From Acidobacteriaceae bacterium (GTDB taxonomy: Bacteria; Acidobacteriota; Terriglobia; Terriglobales; Acidobacteriaceae), in the NCBI GenBank assembly GCA_003156805.1, contig PMHV01000005.1:1-64000 (forward strand): a DNA stretch of 64,000 nt, in the 5' to 3' direction. Positions 1-7,760 of the stretch are shown here, one piece after another. The notes beneath the pieces are model-generated. The model was not told the DNA's origin, did not search any database, and worked only from the letters and a program-made list of their open reading frames with translations. The position numbers and the translations under genes are program-made. Positions within the stretch are counted from its first letter, which is position 1. Every line of letters starts with the position of its first letter.

Positions 1-393
1 CGCTACCTGATCGTCGACGACTCCGTCTTCGCGCGCAAGAACCTGGCCCGCATGATCGAGACTTTTGGCGGCCAGGTGGCGGCGGAAGCCGGCGATGGTC
101 TCACCGCCATCAGCGAGTTCGACCGCACTTTTCCCGACATCGTGCTCATGGACATCACCATGCCGCAGATGGAAGGCATCGAGGCGGCCGAGAAAATTGT
201 CCAGGCGCATCCTGAGGCGCGCATTGTGATGGTCTCCTCCGTGGGCTACCAGGAAAACATCGTGGCGGCGTTGCAGCGTGGCGCTCGCCATTTCGTGCAG
301 AAGCCGGTGAAACCGGAAGTGCTGTACGAGGTCATCAAATACGTGCTGGGAGAAGATGGTTCGGTCGCCAACTCTGCCGCTGCGGGAGTCTAG
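1..393 (+). CDS. CheY-like response regulator (5' partial)
   Basis: Single receiver domain whose first codons lie before the window; the reading frame is open from base 1. Visible are the paired acidic residues (IVDDS), the phosphoacceptor Asp in VLMDITMP, the switch Ser pair in MVSSVG and the conserved Lys in VQKPVKP, so the phosphorylation site is complete. There is no output domain, as expected for a CheY/CheB-type diffusible regulator of motility or a related pathway. The next gene, a CheX-like phosphatase, starts 5 bp after the stop, so the two are almost certainly one operon: a phosphorylated regulator and the enzyme that dephosphorylates it. The last residues after the receiver are a short Ala-rich tail. 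The family call is firm; the pathway controlled is not visible here. Confidence 0.9.
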   Translation, partial: RYLIVDDSVFARKNLARMIETFGGQVAAEAGDGLTAISEFDRTFPDIVLMDITMPQMEGIEAAEKIVQAHPEARIVMVSSVGYQENIVAALQRGARHFVQKPVKPEVLYEVIKYVLGEDGSVANSAAAGV

Positions 394-397
394 TCAC

Positions 398-895
398 ATG
401 AAGATGGACCTGATCCAGCCTTTCATCAACTCGGCGGACGCCGTCCTGTCGCAAGGGCTGCATTGCACGACCAAGGTGGGCAACCTCTCCATGGAGGAAA
501 AAGCCTACCGCCGTAAAGGCGTGGCCGGCATGGTGGCGCTCACCGGCGACATTGAAGGACGCATCATCCTCGATCTCGACCCTCAGACCGCGGTGCGCGT
601 GGCCAGCCACTATGCGGGAGCCGAATTGCCCGAGTCCGACGCCCTGGTGCGCGAAACCGTTTTTGAGCTCGCCAATCAGGTGGTGGGCAACGCCATCTCC
701 GCGCTCAACGATCAGGGGTTCCATTTCCGCGTGCATCCTCCTCTGCTGCTCACCGCCGATGAAGGTGACAAAAGCAGCGAAGATGTGGAAGCCTTGATGA
801 TCTGCTTTGAGACTCCCATGGGCAATGTGTTTATGAACGTGGCCCTGCGCCACAATAAGCGCCGCATGTCCGACCACGCGGTGGCGGGAGTTTAG
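398..895 (+). CDS. CheX-like chemotaxis phosphatase
   Basis: 165-residue cytoplasmic protein of the CheC/CheX family, which dephosphorylates CheY-P. The ELANQVVGNA segment (residues 90-99) matches the family ExxN active-site helix, with Glu90 and Asn93 as the expected catalytic pair and the usual GN that follows. The N-terminal MKMDLIQPFINS is typical for CheX. An upstream in-frame ATG at 356 would overlap the CheY gene, so the ATG at 398, just after the CheY stop, is preferred. Only one ExxN motif is present, as in CheX rather than the two in CheC. It is co-transcribed with the upstream receiver. No downstream chemotaxis gene follows; the cluster ends in repeats. Confidence 0.85.
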   Translation: MKMDLIQPFINSADAVLSQGLHCTTKVGNLSMEEKAYRRKGVAGMVALTGDIEGRIILDLDPQTAVRVASHYAGAELPESDALVRETVFELANQVVGNAISALNDQGFHFRVHPPLLLTADEGDKSSEDVEALMICFETPMGNVFMNVALRHNKRRMSDHAVAGV

Positions 896-896
896 C

Positions 897-973
897 GGCT
901 CAGTTGTCAGTTTCCAGTTGTCAGCTTCCAGTTTCCGGTTTTCAGTTTCAGTTCCGGTCTTCAGTTTTCAGTC
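897..973 (+). repeat. Word-like intergenic repeat (CAGTTTCCAGTTGTCAG type)
   Basis: Directly after the CheX stop, the words CAGTTGTCAG, TTTCCAG and TTTTCAG recur imperfectly about eight times over 75 bp. It is low-complexity, non-coding and made of 7-10 bp units. It is one of several such word-like patches in this window, each with its own vocabulary, at gene borders. No gene or terminator is seen in it. Confidence 0.6.
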
Positions 974-1055
974 GCGGCGGCACGGCGCTTTGCCTTATCC
1001 ACAGGTGAGTTTCGAACTGCCGGCGCCGTATCGGGTGTTGATCTTTTGGTTGTCG

Positions 1056-1300
1056 TGTACCCTCCCCCTCCCTATTAGGATCATCATTAGAATCATCGAG
1101 TTAGCGCGAAATTCCTTCTAAATCCGAAGGTCTAAAGGACTTAGAGGTCAAACTCTAGACATCAAAGGACTTGCGGCCCGATTTTTGGTCGGGAGCTGCC
1201 GTGTTGTCCCTGGTATGCAATGCCTGTGCTGGGGCAATGATTCAACGGATTGGGGCCTGTGCGCAAGGTTAGATGTCACATGGGAGCTGTGGATTTCGCC
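1056..1300 (+). repeat. Dispersed bipartite element, copy A
   Basis: Left end: a C-rich block (GTACCCTCCCCCTCCC) followed by TTAGAATCATCGAGTTAGCG. Middle: short phrases such as AAAGGACTTGCGG. Right end: GCAATGATTCAACGG, then GCGCAAGGTTAGATGTCACA and CTGTGGATTTCGCC. The same ordered parts occur at 3677-3917 (reverse), 22687-22895 and 52207-52422. Copy A is the most degenerate at its left end, where the GGGGTATACCCC palindrome is reduced. No convincing ORF is inside. This fills the gap of more than 300 bp between the CheX gene and the small ORF at 1339. Confidence 0.7.
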
Positions 1301-1338
1301 GGTGCCCACGGCCTTGAGGTTGAGCTTGCGGGGGGCAT

Positions 1339-1536
1339 CTACGCCCCACAGATTGCATCGCTGATGGCCTTCTTCAATTCTTGAGCGCGGGTTTCGCTCT
1401 TGGTGTCGCGAAGTTCTTCCAGGGCGCGACGCAGATCACGGCCCTGCAGCCGGTCCGGGCGTCCTTTGCGGGCAGGGGCAGCCGCGGCAGACGCACGCTT
1501 GTGACGACTTTGCCTGGTTACCGCCATACTCATCAT
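1339..1536 (-). CDS. Small basic helical protein, function unknown
   Basis: 65 residues, Ala/Arg/Lys-rich N-terminus, then a predicted amphipathic helix (LRRALEELRDTKSE...). I do not recognise a family. Support for a real gene comes from a perfect TATAAT on the minus strand (1538-1543) right before the start. A TTGTCC hexamer lies 16 bp upstream, inside the element end at 1555-1613. With such a short distance, the transcript would begin at about codons 2-3, so translation would be leaderless from Met2 (1533) or start at Met4 (1527). No Shine-Dalgarno is seen. It lies between element copy A and an orphan element end. It could also be a chance ORF in a GC-rich stretch. Confidence 0.4.
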   Translation of the reverse strand: MMSMAVTRQSRHKRASAAAAPARKGRPDRLQGRDLRRALEELRDTKSETRAQELKKAISDAICGA

Positions 1537-1537
1537 T

Positions 1538-1565
1538 ATTATACCAAGGGCGTAAAGCGGGACAA
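1538..1565 (-). promoter_or_regulatory. Candidate promoter for the 65-residue ORF
   Basis: On the minus strand TTGTCC (1560-1565), a 16 bp spacer and a perfect TATAAT (1538-1543) point at the start codon at 1536/1533. The -35 hexamer lies in the outermost bases of the dispersed-element end, so the element may have supplied part of the promoter. Confidence 0.45.
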
Positions 1566-1613
1566 TGATGGAACGAAGTGGAGGGTGTGCGCAAGGTTAG
1601 ATGTCACGGGAAG
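1555..1613 (+). repeat. Orphan right end of the dispersed element
   Basis: GGGACAATGATGGAACG followed by GTGCGCAAGGTTAGATGTCAC matches the right ends of the full copies (best match 3690-3750, reverse strand), but there is no left end in the 200 bp before it. It ends about 50 bp from the stop of the pentapeptide-like gene and points towards it. Confidence 0.65.
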
Positions 1614-1660
1614 TCTTGGGGAAACCTGGGCTGCTTCAACACAAAGCCAGCCGCCCAGAA

Positions 1661-3520
1661 CTAGGCCTTGAACCGATTGGTGAGTGCAAAGCCAAGGACA
1701 ATCGCCTGGAACCATCCGGAGAGGTTGAGAAAAATCCGCAGCCCGGACAGGAACGCATAGCTGGAGAGCCAGGCGGTCCATGACAAGCAGGAACTCCGCG
1801 GAAACCAGCTCAGAGGTCTGTAATGCGGATCTGGTGCCCAAGTGTCGTTCTGTCCAAGTTTGAAAATCGGCAAGGAATTTTCTAGGGTATAAATTATGCC
1901 GCTAAACTTAGGATACGCCTCATTTGGAAGACCGTTCTGAGTCCAAGCCGCGTATGCGTCACTTGCGGTTGGTGCCATTGCTCGCATTTGCCAGCCCCGC
2001 GAAAAGAACAATGACCCGAGTAAAAGGCAGATGCAAATGGACACGAATATCCATGAAGGCCGTTCTTCGAGAGCAGCGAATATAATCCGAGAAGTGCGAA
2101 TCGGTAGCCGCGATGAAGCTGCTTTTACACGTCTGAAAACATAGACGACATGCTTGGCGTTGCCGTCGTGGCCGATTTCCTTCTGATGTTTGGCGAGTTG
2201 GAGCCAAGGCTGTGGTTTTAGTTGATCCTCGGGTTTTTGAAGCTTCAGCCATTCAATCCGCTTTTTGAGATCGAACGCGATACTCGGTGGCAGCGAGGCA
2301 GTATTACCTTGACTTGTATCCTGACGCATGCGCAGATCAATATCCCGATAAGTGAGCCCGTTGAGAAAGAGATTTCCCTTGGCCGGCCAACTCACCTCAT
2401 CGTCGAAGATGTCCTGAACGGCTGCGCCCGAAATGTTCAGGTACCGTTTCGCGTGCGGCGCGTCTTGAACGTTGGTCCATATTAAATCCCCGCCTATCCT
2501 CGCACCTTCACCGATAATCCGTCCTATACGAGACCCGTTGAAGTTGAGGTCATTCTTTACTTGAATATTGCTTAAGTTCGTGTCGCCTGACGCTTGAAAA
2601 CCTGAATCAAGGAAAGCAGAACCCCCAATTTGCGCGCGATTGAGGTTCAGTGCCGTCCCATTTTCCGCCAAGCGCGCGCCTCGGCATTGAAGACTATTCC
2701 TAATGGACGCGTCAACAGCACGAACCGCGCGATTGGCTTGAAAGCCCGAGGCAAGATCCAAAGACCCGCCTATTGTGGTCCTGTCAAGACATAATGCTGA
2801 CTCCTCATTATTCTCCGAGCCCAATTCAAGAACCGCCCCGGTGCAATCGACATCGCCCTGCACCGAGGCGCCGTTCATGTGAATGCACCCAGATGAATGG
2901 AACTGCGTACAAATCGTGCCGTCTCTCGCAGCTCTTATCAGAACCATACCCTGCACGGCCGCTTGGTCAAGCGTAATTCCGTTTCCGGTGGTCACGATTC
3001 GCGATCCCACGCATTCAAAATTGCCGTTTATCCTTGCTCCATGTAATCGAATCTCGCCAGCTGACTCGACCCATCGCATCACGAACGCACCATGAATAAC
3101 CACCCGATCAGCCTTGATCCCCTTCCTAACGATGCATCCCACCAGGCTGACCTGACGCGTTTCCGCGGCTACAAGTGAGAGAGGCTCAGCAAAATCGCAT
3201 TTGCGAAAATCTAAAGGGAAGGGTATGAGGCAATCCGAAAGGCTGACTTCCTCCGCTATAGCTGCGCACCAGATGCGGATGCCCCGCGGGTCGATGAATC
3301 TGTGCGCCTCTTCGTCGCCGACCATCCAGCGGATGAATTTTGCGCGAACAAGAGGAAGCCGGCAATTGTCATCCGCGATGGCGGGAAACGTTGAGCTTGC
3401 AGAGTCCTTTAGGACTCTCTCTTCCGCTTCATTTAGGTGGTCCGAGAATCGTTGATGGGCGAGTTCAATGAGCTTCTGCCCACGAATCGCATCTAGCTTC
3501 GGGATCAGTTCGATCGACAT
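1661..3520 (-). CDS. Pentapeptide-like repeat protein with C-terminal membrane segments
   Basis: 619 residues from the ATG at 3520 (MSIELIPKLDAIRG). The central part, roughly residues 100-420, is a loose repetitive pattern of short hydrophobic strands with recurring phrases such as GARINGNFEC, AAVQGMVLI, ASVQGDVDC, TTIGGSLDL and AQIGGSAFL, spaced about 20-35 residues apart, as in right-handed beta-helix or pentapeptide-like proteins. The C-terminal 130 residues contain one clear membrane helix (WIFVSICICLLLGSLFF) and one or two more near the end, so it is probably anchored in the inner membrane. Similar proteins are sometimes labelled membrane-associated oxidoreductase, but I see no cofactor motif. 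The gene is visibly more AT-rich than the chemotaxis and kinase genes and lies between two inward-facing ends of the dispersed element. Function is unknown. Confidence 0.7.
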   Translation of the reverse strand: MSIELIPKLDAIRGQKLIELAHQRFSDHLNEAEERVLKDSASSTFPAIADDNCRLPLVRAKFIRWMVGDEEAHRFIDPRGIRIWCAAIAEEVSLSDCLIPFPLDFRKCDFAEPLSLVAAETRQVSLVGCIVRKGIKADRVVIHGAFVMRWVESAGEIRLHGARINGNFECVGSRIVTTGNGITLDQAAVQGMVLIRAARDGTICTQFHSSGCIHMNGASVQGDVDCTGAVLELGSENNEESALCLDRTTIGGSLDLASGFQANRAVRAVDASIRNSLQCRGARLAENGTALNLNRAQIGGSAFLDSGFQASGDTNLSNIQVKNDLNFNGSRIGRIIGEGARIGGDLIWTNVQDAPHAKRYLNISGAAVQDIFDDEVSWPAKGNLFLNGLTYRDIDLRMRQDTSQGNTASLPPSIAFDLKKRIEWLKLQKPEDQLKPQPWLQLAKHQKEIGHDGNAKHVVYVFRRVKAASSRLPIRTSRIIFAALEERPSWIFVSICICLLLGSLFFSRGWQMRAMAPTASDAYAAWTQNGLPNEAYPKFSGIIYTLENSLPIFKLGQNDTWAPDPHYRPLSWFPRSSCLSWTAWLSSYAFLSGLRIFLNLSGWFQAIVLGFALTNRFKA

Positions 3521-3676
3521 GGCACACACTTTCGGGAGCGATCGAGCAATGATAACGCTTGTACTTTGCCCGTGCGTGGCCCACCCGTTGCGCCTTTCGC
3601 AAAGGGCGGGCACTCCCAATCTGAGGATGTTTGGTGGTTCGCCTTCGACTTTACACACCCAAAGCGACCGCCGAAA

Positions 3677-3917
3677 GAAATCCACAGCCCGCGTGTGACA
3701 TCTGACCTTGCGTATAGGCCCAGCTGCGTTCCATCATTGTCCCAGCAAAGGGAGTACATCGAGCAGGACGCCGTCGGCCAGGAGTCCGCCCGTAAGCCCT
3801 TTGCCGTCAAGATTTTGCCTGTAACTCCTTTATCGGGAGTATTTTGCCATCCAACCATGCCTAACTTCATGATTCTAATATACCGGGGGGGCAGGGGTGC
3901 AGGGGTACCCCCCCTTA
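3677..3917 (-). repeat. Dispersed bipartite element, copy B
   Basis: Read on the minus strand: GGGGGGGTACCCC, then CCCCCCCGGTATATTAGAATC, then AAGTTAGG. Two internal phrases follow of the type AAAGGAGTTACAGGCAAAATC and GGCAAAGGGCTTACGGGC. The right end is GGGACAATGATGGAACGCAG, then ACGCAAGGTCAGATGTCACA and GCTGTGGATTTC. It lies upstream of, and co-oriented with, the pentapeptide-like gene (start 3520). Open frames through it are artefacts of the repeat. Confidence 0.75.
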
Positions 3918-4044
3918 TCTAAAAGATATACCTACGGCCCGGAATGTGACGGCCAAGCGCACCTGAAAATAATTCCACGAACATTCCGAACCGGGAACCG
4001 CGCGGCTCTTCGAATTGTAGAGATCATGAGGTCAAAACCCCCAC

Positions 4045-4100
4045 CCTAACGTCGCAGAACAAGAGTGAGCTTCGGATCGGACTATTTTCGCGACGTTAGG
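4045..4100. repeat. Inverted repeat, 11 bp perfect arms
   Basis: CCTAACGTCGC (4045-4055) and GCGACGTTAGG (4090-4100) can form a hairpin with a 34-nt loop. The flanks CCACCC...GGATGAGCGCCC resemble those of the hairpin at 23546-23576, suggesting one REP-like family. It lies just downstream of the DUF72 gene, where it could act at the mRNA 3' end, but there is no U-tract. Confidence 0.55.
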
Positions 4101-4127
4101 ATGAGCGCCCGAGGATGGCGCAACCCG

Positions 4128-5135
4128 CTACGAAAACAACGAAACTGAGTCCGCTTCCCCGGTATCTTCGGCGGGGTCGGCGATGTTTCGCAACTCGGGA
4201 TATTTTTCGATCAGCGTTGGCGGGGCCAGCACCCGCTTGCCGCTCAGCATCGCCTTCAATTCCAGAGCATTGACGCCCGCTTTGCTCTCGAAGTGATTAT
4301 TGGTGATGACGTAGGTCGTCTGCGCTTTCTCGGCCACGTTTTGGATTCGCGCTTTCCAGCCGGCAAGTTCCTTCGCGTTGTAAAGATAGTTGTAACGGTC
4401 ATTGACACTGCCATTACGATCGCGATTGTCGGAATCGAACCACTGGTCGTAGTTGCGTCCGTGCAGGCGAACGTAGGCCAGCGGCGCGGTCACATGTTCG
4501 GTTGGCGCCAGCGAGCGGCCGAGCAGCGGCTGGTCGATGTTGCAGAAGCCGACATTTTTCTGCGTGAAGGCGGCCAAGGTTGCGGCGTCGTTCCAACTGG
4601 CGTGACGCACCTCCACCACGCGCGGATATTCGATGAACTGCCGCAATAGCTGGTCGAGATATTCGCGGTTGAGCGCAGTGTTCTTGAATGAAACTGGAAA
4701 CTGAATGAGCAGCGCGCCCAACTTGCCTTCGGCGGCAATGGCGTCGAGGCCCTCGCGGGTGCGAGCTTCATCTTCGTCGGTGGCGCGAATGGTCGCAGCG
4801 GAGGTCGGCTCCATCACCGCGATGGGCGAGTGCGTGAACGCACGATAGAGTTTGGCCGTAAACAGAAATCGCGGATTCACCGCCGCCACTTTGCGGCACC
4901 ACAGCTTGGCCAGTTCCGGCTTGATCGGGCCATAAAACGACGTATTGATTTCCGTGGTGTCGAAGAAGCGCGCCAGATACTCCAGCGGATGCTGCTTGCG
5001 GCGCGACATGCCCGAAGGATAGAAAACGCCTTCCCAGTCTTTGTAAGACCATCCTGCGGTGCCGATGCGAACCTGGTGCGAGTGAACTTCGCCTGAACGT
5101 GCTTTGTCTGGACGAACTTGGCCGGAAGTTTCCAT
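4128..5135 (-). CDS. DUF72 (YecE-like) family protein
   Basis: About 335 residues. The start of the fold, VRIGTAGWSYKDWEGVFYP, is the family hallmark, followed by the ETSFYG-type segment (here INTSFYGPIKP) and a C-terminal NNHFESKAGVNALELK segment. DUF72 proteins adopt a TIM-barrel and are soluble; their reaction is not established. The ATG at 5135 (METSGQ) is taken as start; an ATG at 5174 is in frame but gives an unlikely MLTFPCPPSAV leader, and neither has a clear Shine-Dalgarno. The gene is divergent from the secreted NTF2-like protein, with only about 110 bp between the starts. The product family is secure; the biological role is open. Confidence 0.85.
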   Translation of the reverse strand: METSGQVRPDKARSGEVHSHQVRIGTAGWSYKDWEGVFYPSGMSRRKQHPLEYLARFFDTTEINTSFYGPIKPELAKLWCRKVAAVNPRFLFTAKLYRAFTHSPIAVMEPTSAATIRATDEDEARTREGLDAIAAEGKLGALLIQFPVSFKNTALNREYLDQLLRQFIEYPRVVEVRHASWNDAATLAAFTQKNVGFCNIDQPLLGRSLAPTEHVTAPLAYVRLHGRNYDQWFDSDNRDRNGSVNDRYNYLYNAKELAGWKARIQNVAEKAQTTYVITNNHFESKAGVNALELKAMLSGKRVLAPPTLIEKYPELRNIADPAEDTGEADSVSLFS

Positions 5136-5245
5136 GCGCGGAACCGCAGACGGAGGGCAGGGGAAGGTTAGCACATGGGGGTGAGGGCTGGTTGGTGCCC
5201 AGACTAGGAACTTGTCGCAGCCGGCTAATTGTGCGACACAGAAAT

Positions 5246-5755
5246 ATGCGCGCTCGCATGTTCTCCGCAGTCATGTTCTCCGCCGTGATCCTTTGTCCGC
5301 TGGTGTTTCTGGCAATTCCCCTGGTCGCACAAGAAAGAGTTGCGCAAGAAAAAGTTGCGCAAGACAAAGTTGCCCAGGACAAGGCGGATGCCGCGGCCAA
5401 TATTCGCTCTCTGGAATTGAAGTGGACCGAATCCTATAAGCAGCGGCAGGTCGATATTCTCTCTTCGCTGCTGGCCGAAGATTTCGTCATTACCATTGAG
5501 GATGGCAGCACGTACAGCAAGACTGGCTACATAAGCCACAGCGCCGAGCCTTCGGTTCATGTGGAGGTTGCGGAAATGTCAGACCTCAAGGTTCGTCTGC
5601 ACGGGAACACGGCCGTGGTCACCGGCGCGTATCACGAGAGAGGCAAGTCCGACGGAAAAGGCTACGAATATCACGACCGGTTCACCGACGTCTGGATGAA
5701 AACCAGCGGCAGATGGCAAGTGGTGGCGTCGCATTACAGCGTGCCGGTGAAGTAG
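5246..5755 (+). CDS. Secreted NTF2-like / DUF4440 domain protein
   Basis: 169 residues from the ATG at 5246: a signal peptide (MRARMFSAVMFSAVILC... to about residue 28), a linker of four VAQ(E/D)K-type pentapeptides encoded by a 15-bp tandem repeat, and an SnoaL/NTF2-like domain (IRSLELKWTESYKQRQVDIL... to VVASHYSVPVK). The domain pattern, an N-terminal helix with a W, LLAEDFV and a final WQVVASHYS, is that of DUF4440, a small cone-shaped pocket fold that may bind or isomerise small ligands; no catalytic residues can be assigned. The protein should be periplasmic. A longer frame starting at 5099 would overlap the divergent DUF72 gene and lacks a signal sequence at its start, so it is rejected. 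Confidence 0.8.
   Translation: MRARMFSAVMFSAVILCPLVFLAIPLVAQERVAQEKVAQDKVAQDKADAAANIRSLELKWTESYKQRQVDILSSLLAEDFVITIEDGSTYSKTGYISHSAEPSVHVEVAEMSDLKVRLHGNTAVVTGAYHERGKSDGKGYEYHDRFTDVWMKTSGRWQVVASHYSVPVK
5324..5383 (+). repeat. 15-bp tandem repeat, 4 copies, in coding DNA
   Basis: Units at 5324, 5339, 5354 and 5369 follow GTTGCGCAAGAAAAA with few changes and encode VAQ(E/D)(R/K). It makes a charged linker just after the signal peptide. Copy number could vary by slippage without a frameshift. Confidence 0.8.
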
Positions 5756-5836
5756 CGTGCAAGTTCAATCCGGCGACAAGACCGTCGGCGAAGCGCTGTG
5801 GGTCGCGGGGCCGGAATCTTGATTTCTACGCTATCG

Positions 5837-5880
5837 ATTATGCTTTACGTAACGCATAATTCGCCCTATACTGAATTGTG
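5837..5880 (+). promoter_or_regulatory. higBA promoter with overlapping operator; leaderless start
   Basis: A near-perfect 24-bp palindrome (5837-5860) has arms ATTATGC / GCATAAT and core TTACGTAA. Inside it lies a -35 hexamer TTTACG (5844-5849), then a 17 bp spacer and -10 TATACT (5867-5872). The expected transcription start coincides with the GTG start codon of higB at 5878, so the mRNA should be leaderless. HigA-type antitoxins bind palindromes in their own promoter; that this one is the HigA operator is an inference. Confidence 0.7.
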
Positions 5881-6162
5881 ATTCTCGGTTACCGTGACAA
5901 GCGCACGAGAGATTTCGCGCTAGGGAAAAGGGTCAAGGCCCTTTCTGGCATCGACCGTCCGGCGCGTCTAAAGCTGGACCGTCTGGAGGCGGCAGTCACG
6001 CTGCGGGATCCTGCCGTTTTGCCCGGCAACCGTCTTGAAACGTTGAGGGGAACCAGGAAAGGGCAATACAGCATCCGCATCAATGACCAGCGGAGGATCT
6101 GCTTCGACTGGACGGGAGACATGCCCGGTCCGTCGAACGTAGAGATTGTCGATTACCATTAG
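5878..6162 (+). CDS. higB: HigB-family toxin (RelE-like mRNA interferase)
   Basis: 94 residues, GTG start. The sequence YRDKRTRDFALGKRVKAL...RLEAAVTLRDPAVLPGN...QYSIRINDQRRICFDW matches the plasmid-maintenance-killer / HigB family, including the GKR(V) near the N-terminus and the RINDQ-RICF strand that forms the RNase site. These toxins cut mRNA on the ribosome when not held by their antitoxin. The toxin comes first and the antitoxin gene follows after 9 bp, the inverted order typical of higBA. No Shine-Dalgarno is present and the promoter places the transcript start at the GTG itself. The toxin looks intact in length and motifs. Confidence 0.9.
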   Translation: MILGYRDKRTRDFALGKRVKALSGIDRPARLKLDRLEAAVTLRDPAVLPGNRLETLRGTRKGQYSIRINDQRRICFDWTGDMPGPSNVEIVDYH

Positions 6163-6171
6163 GAGAATGCC

Positions 6172-6474
6172 ATGGCCGCAACTGCAATCCACCCGGGGGA
6201 ACATTTGGCCGAAGAGCTCAACGAGTTACGAATGAGCGCTGCCGAACTGGCGCGGCAACTCGATGTTCCGACCAACCGCGTCACTGAAATCCTCAATGGA
6301 CAGCGCTCTATTACCGGCGACACCGCGCTGCGCCTGGCCCATTTTTTTGGCACGACCGCAGAATTCTGGCTCAATCTGCAAAGCCTGTATGAGATTCGGC
6401 TTGCCCAGCAAAAATCGGGCAAGTCCATCAAGGGACTGCCCACGCTGAAGCACCTCGAAAACATTCATGCCTAG
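6172..6474 (+). CDS. higA: HigA-family antitoxin (XRE helix-turn-helix)
   Basis: 100 residues. An XRE-type helix-turn-helix at about 14-62 (LAEELNELRMSAAELARQLD...NRVTEILNGQRSITGDTALR) is followed by the HigA signature FGTTAEFWLNLQSLYEIRLA. It neutralises HigB by direct binding and normally represses its own operon. Unlike higB it has a good Shine-Dalgarno (AGGAGAATGCC before the ATG), so its translation does not depend on a leaderless transcript. This could help keep antitoxin in excess. The palindrome at 5837-5860 is the likely binding site. Confidence 0.92.
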   Translation: MAATAIHPGEHLAEELNELRMSAAELARQLDVPTNRVTEILNGQRSITGDTALRLAHFFGTTAEFWLNLQSLYEIRLAQQKSGKSIKGLPTLKHLENIHA

Positions 6475-6663
6475 ACCCTTGCGAACCAATCTCCCGCGTG
6501 ACAGAACTTTACATTTTCGTCCGTGACCTTGGTTACAACCCAGCGGGCGGTTTTCGGCTCCAACCCGGTAGTGTGTAGCGTACTCTCGGTCTAGCGCTCT
6601 GCTCTGGCGTCCGCGAAATAGGGGGATTCGAAACTGCGCTTATTCCTGATCCGCATTGTAGGG

Positions 6664-7386
6664 GTGGTTCTCACGCCGTGTATCTTCGCGCCATCTCTTC
6701 CCGCTCAGAGCAACTTAAATGCGGGTACGGCGGATCAAGCGACTGAAAAACCGTCGAATCAAGATACGGAAGCGCCACCCAAGCGCATGTTCGGCATGAT
6801 CCCGGACTTTGAAAACACGAACGATACGCCAGCCAACCGGAAACCTTTGACGGTGCGCGAAAAGTACATACTTTCGCTGCATCAGTCATTCGACATCAGC
6901 GCGCACGTCGGGAATGCGTTTGGGGCGGGTTTGCAGCAGGCCGCAAACGGCCAGCCGCGTTACGGCCAAGGCTGGGGCGCCTACGGAGAACGTTTTGCGG
7001 CCAACGAAGGCGATCAGATTACAAGCAGCATTCTGATCTATGGATTTCTGCCCTCGATGCTGCACGACGACCCGCGGTATTTTCGGCAGGGCCGGGGATC
7101 GGCAATGTCTCGAATGTGGTACGCGGTCAATCGCACGTTTGTGACCCGCAGAGATAAAGGCACATACGGATTTAATACCTCGCAATCGCTAGGCCAGTTG
7201 ATCTCCTGCGGTATTTCGACCAGCTATTATCCACCGCAGGACCGCAGCGTCAGCCGCGTCTTCTCCAATTGGGCGGTCAATCTGGGCGGCAACAGTGCCT
7301 ACAACGTGCTCTCGGAATACTATCCCGACCTGATGCGTGCGCTGTTTCACCGCCGTGGAAAAACCGCGGGGCCAGGCGGAAATTGA
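6664..7386 (+). CDS. Secreted protein of unknown function
   Basis: About 240 residues, of a type common in Acidobacteriota but without an assigned function as far as I know. From the GTG at 6664 the signal peptide is short. An in-frame CTG at 6634 would give LRLFLIRIVGVVLTPCIFAPSLPAQS, a complete signal peptide, and has TAGGGGGA 7 nt before it, so the true start may be this CTG. The mature part has a charged linker, then YILSLHQSFDISAHVGNAFGAG, GYGQGWGAYGERFAANEGD, LPSMLHDDPRYFRQGRG and a glycine/asparagine-rich end. Alternating hydrophobic and small residues with many Tyr/Gly suggest a membrane-associated or outer-membrane role, but no barrel can be proved. There is no obvious operon partner. 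Confidence 0.65.
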   Translation: MVLTPCIFAPSLPAQSNLNAGTADQATEKPSNQDTEAPPKRMFGMIPDFENTNDTPANRKPLTVREKYILSLHQSFDISAHVGNAFGAGLQQAANGQPRYGQGWGAYGERFAANEGDQITSSILIYGFLPSMLHDDPRYFRQGRGSAMSRMWYAVNRTFVTRRDKGTYGFNTSQSLGQLISCGISTSYYPPQDRSVSRVFSNWAVNLGGNSAYNVLSEYYPDLMRALFHRRGKTAGPGGN

Positions 7387-7452
7387 ATTTTGCCGGCGGC
7401 TCCGGCGAAAAAGCTAAAGCAAGTCCGGGCGCACTTCCTTCTACGCGAGCGG

Positions 7453-7755
7453 CTACCTCAGAACAGAAGGAAGATCGCGGGCACCGTGGAGGATTCGGAT
7501 AATCTGCAACGGCTTGCTTTCCGGATCGTAAACGATCAGGTAGCTAGAATAGGGACGCACAACCCAAAAGCGAAGAGGTAAGGGAGTCACATCCTTTCGC
7601 ATTCGTCCGGCGAGAGGAGACTCGGCGAGAAGATCACAAGCGCGAAACACTGCTGCCTCAACCCGGTCGGCAGCTTCAGGATTGTCTTCGGCTATGAAGC
7701 TCCAAATCTCTAAGAGGTCGAGCGCCGCTTGCGGCGTGAACCGATATCTGCTCAT
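7453..7755 (-). CDS. parE: ParE-type toxin (RelE/ParE superfamily)
   Basis: 100 residues: YRFTPQAALDLLEIWSFIAEDNPEAADRVEAAVFRACDLLAESPLAGRMR...LRFWVVRPYSSYLIVYD....LQIIRILHGARDL is a full-length ParE/RelE-like toxin with the typical two N-terminal helices and beta-sheet ending in RILHGARD. ParE members poison DNA gyrase and RelE members cut mRNA; the sequence fits ParE better, but the target is inferred. It is the second gene of the operon, 5 bp after the antitoxin stop. The usual partner order (antitoxin first) is seen, opposite to the higBA module 1.3 kb away. Confidence 0.88.
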   Translation of the reverse strand: MSRYRFTPQAALDLLEIWSFIAEDNPEAADRVEAAVFRACDLLAESPLAGRMRKDVTPLPLRFWVVRPYSSYLIVYDPESKPLQIIRILHGARDLPSVLR

Positions 7756-7760
7756 CCTCG

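Noticed and set aside
3505-3870. Open frame of 121 codons (minus) over element copy B
   Set aside because: All of it is repeat-derived sequence; similar fragments appear wherever the element occurs.
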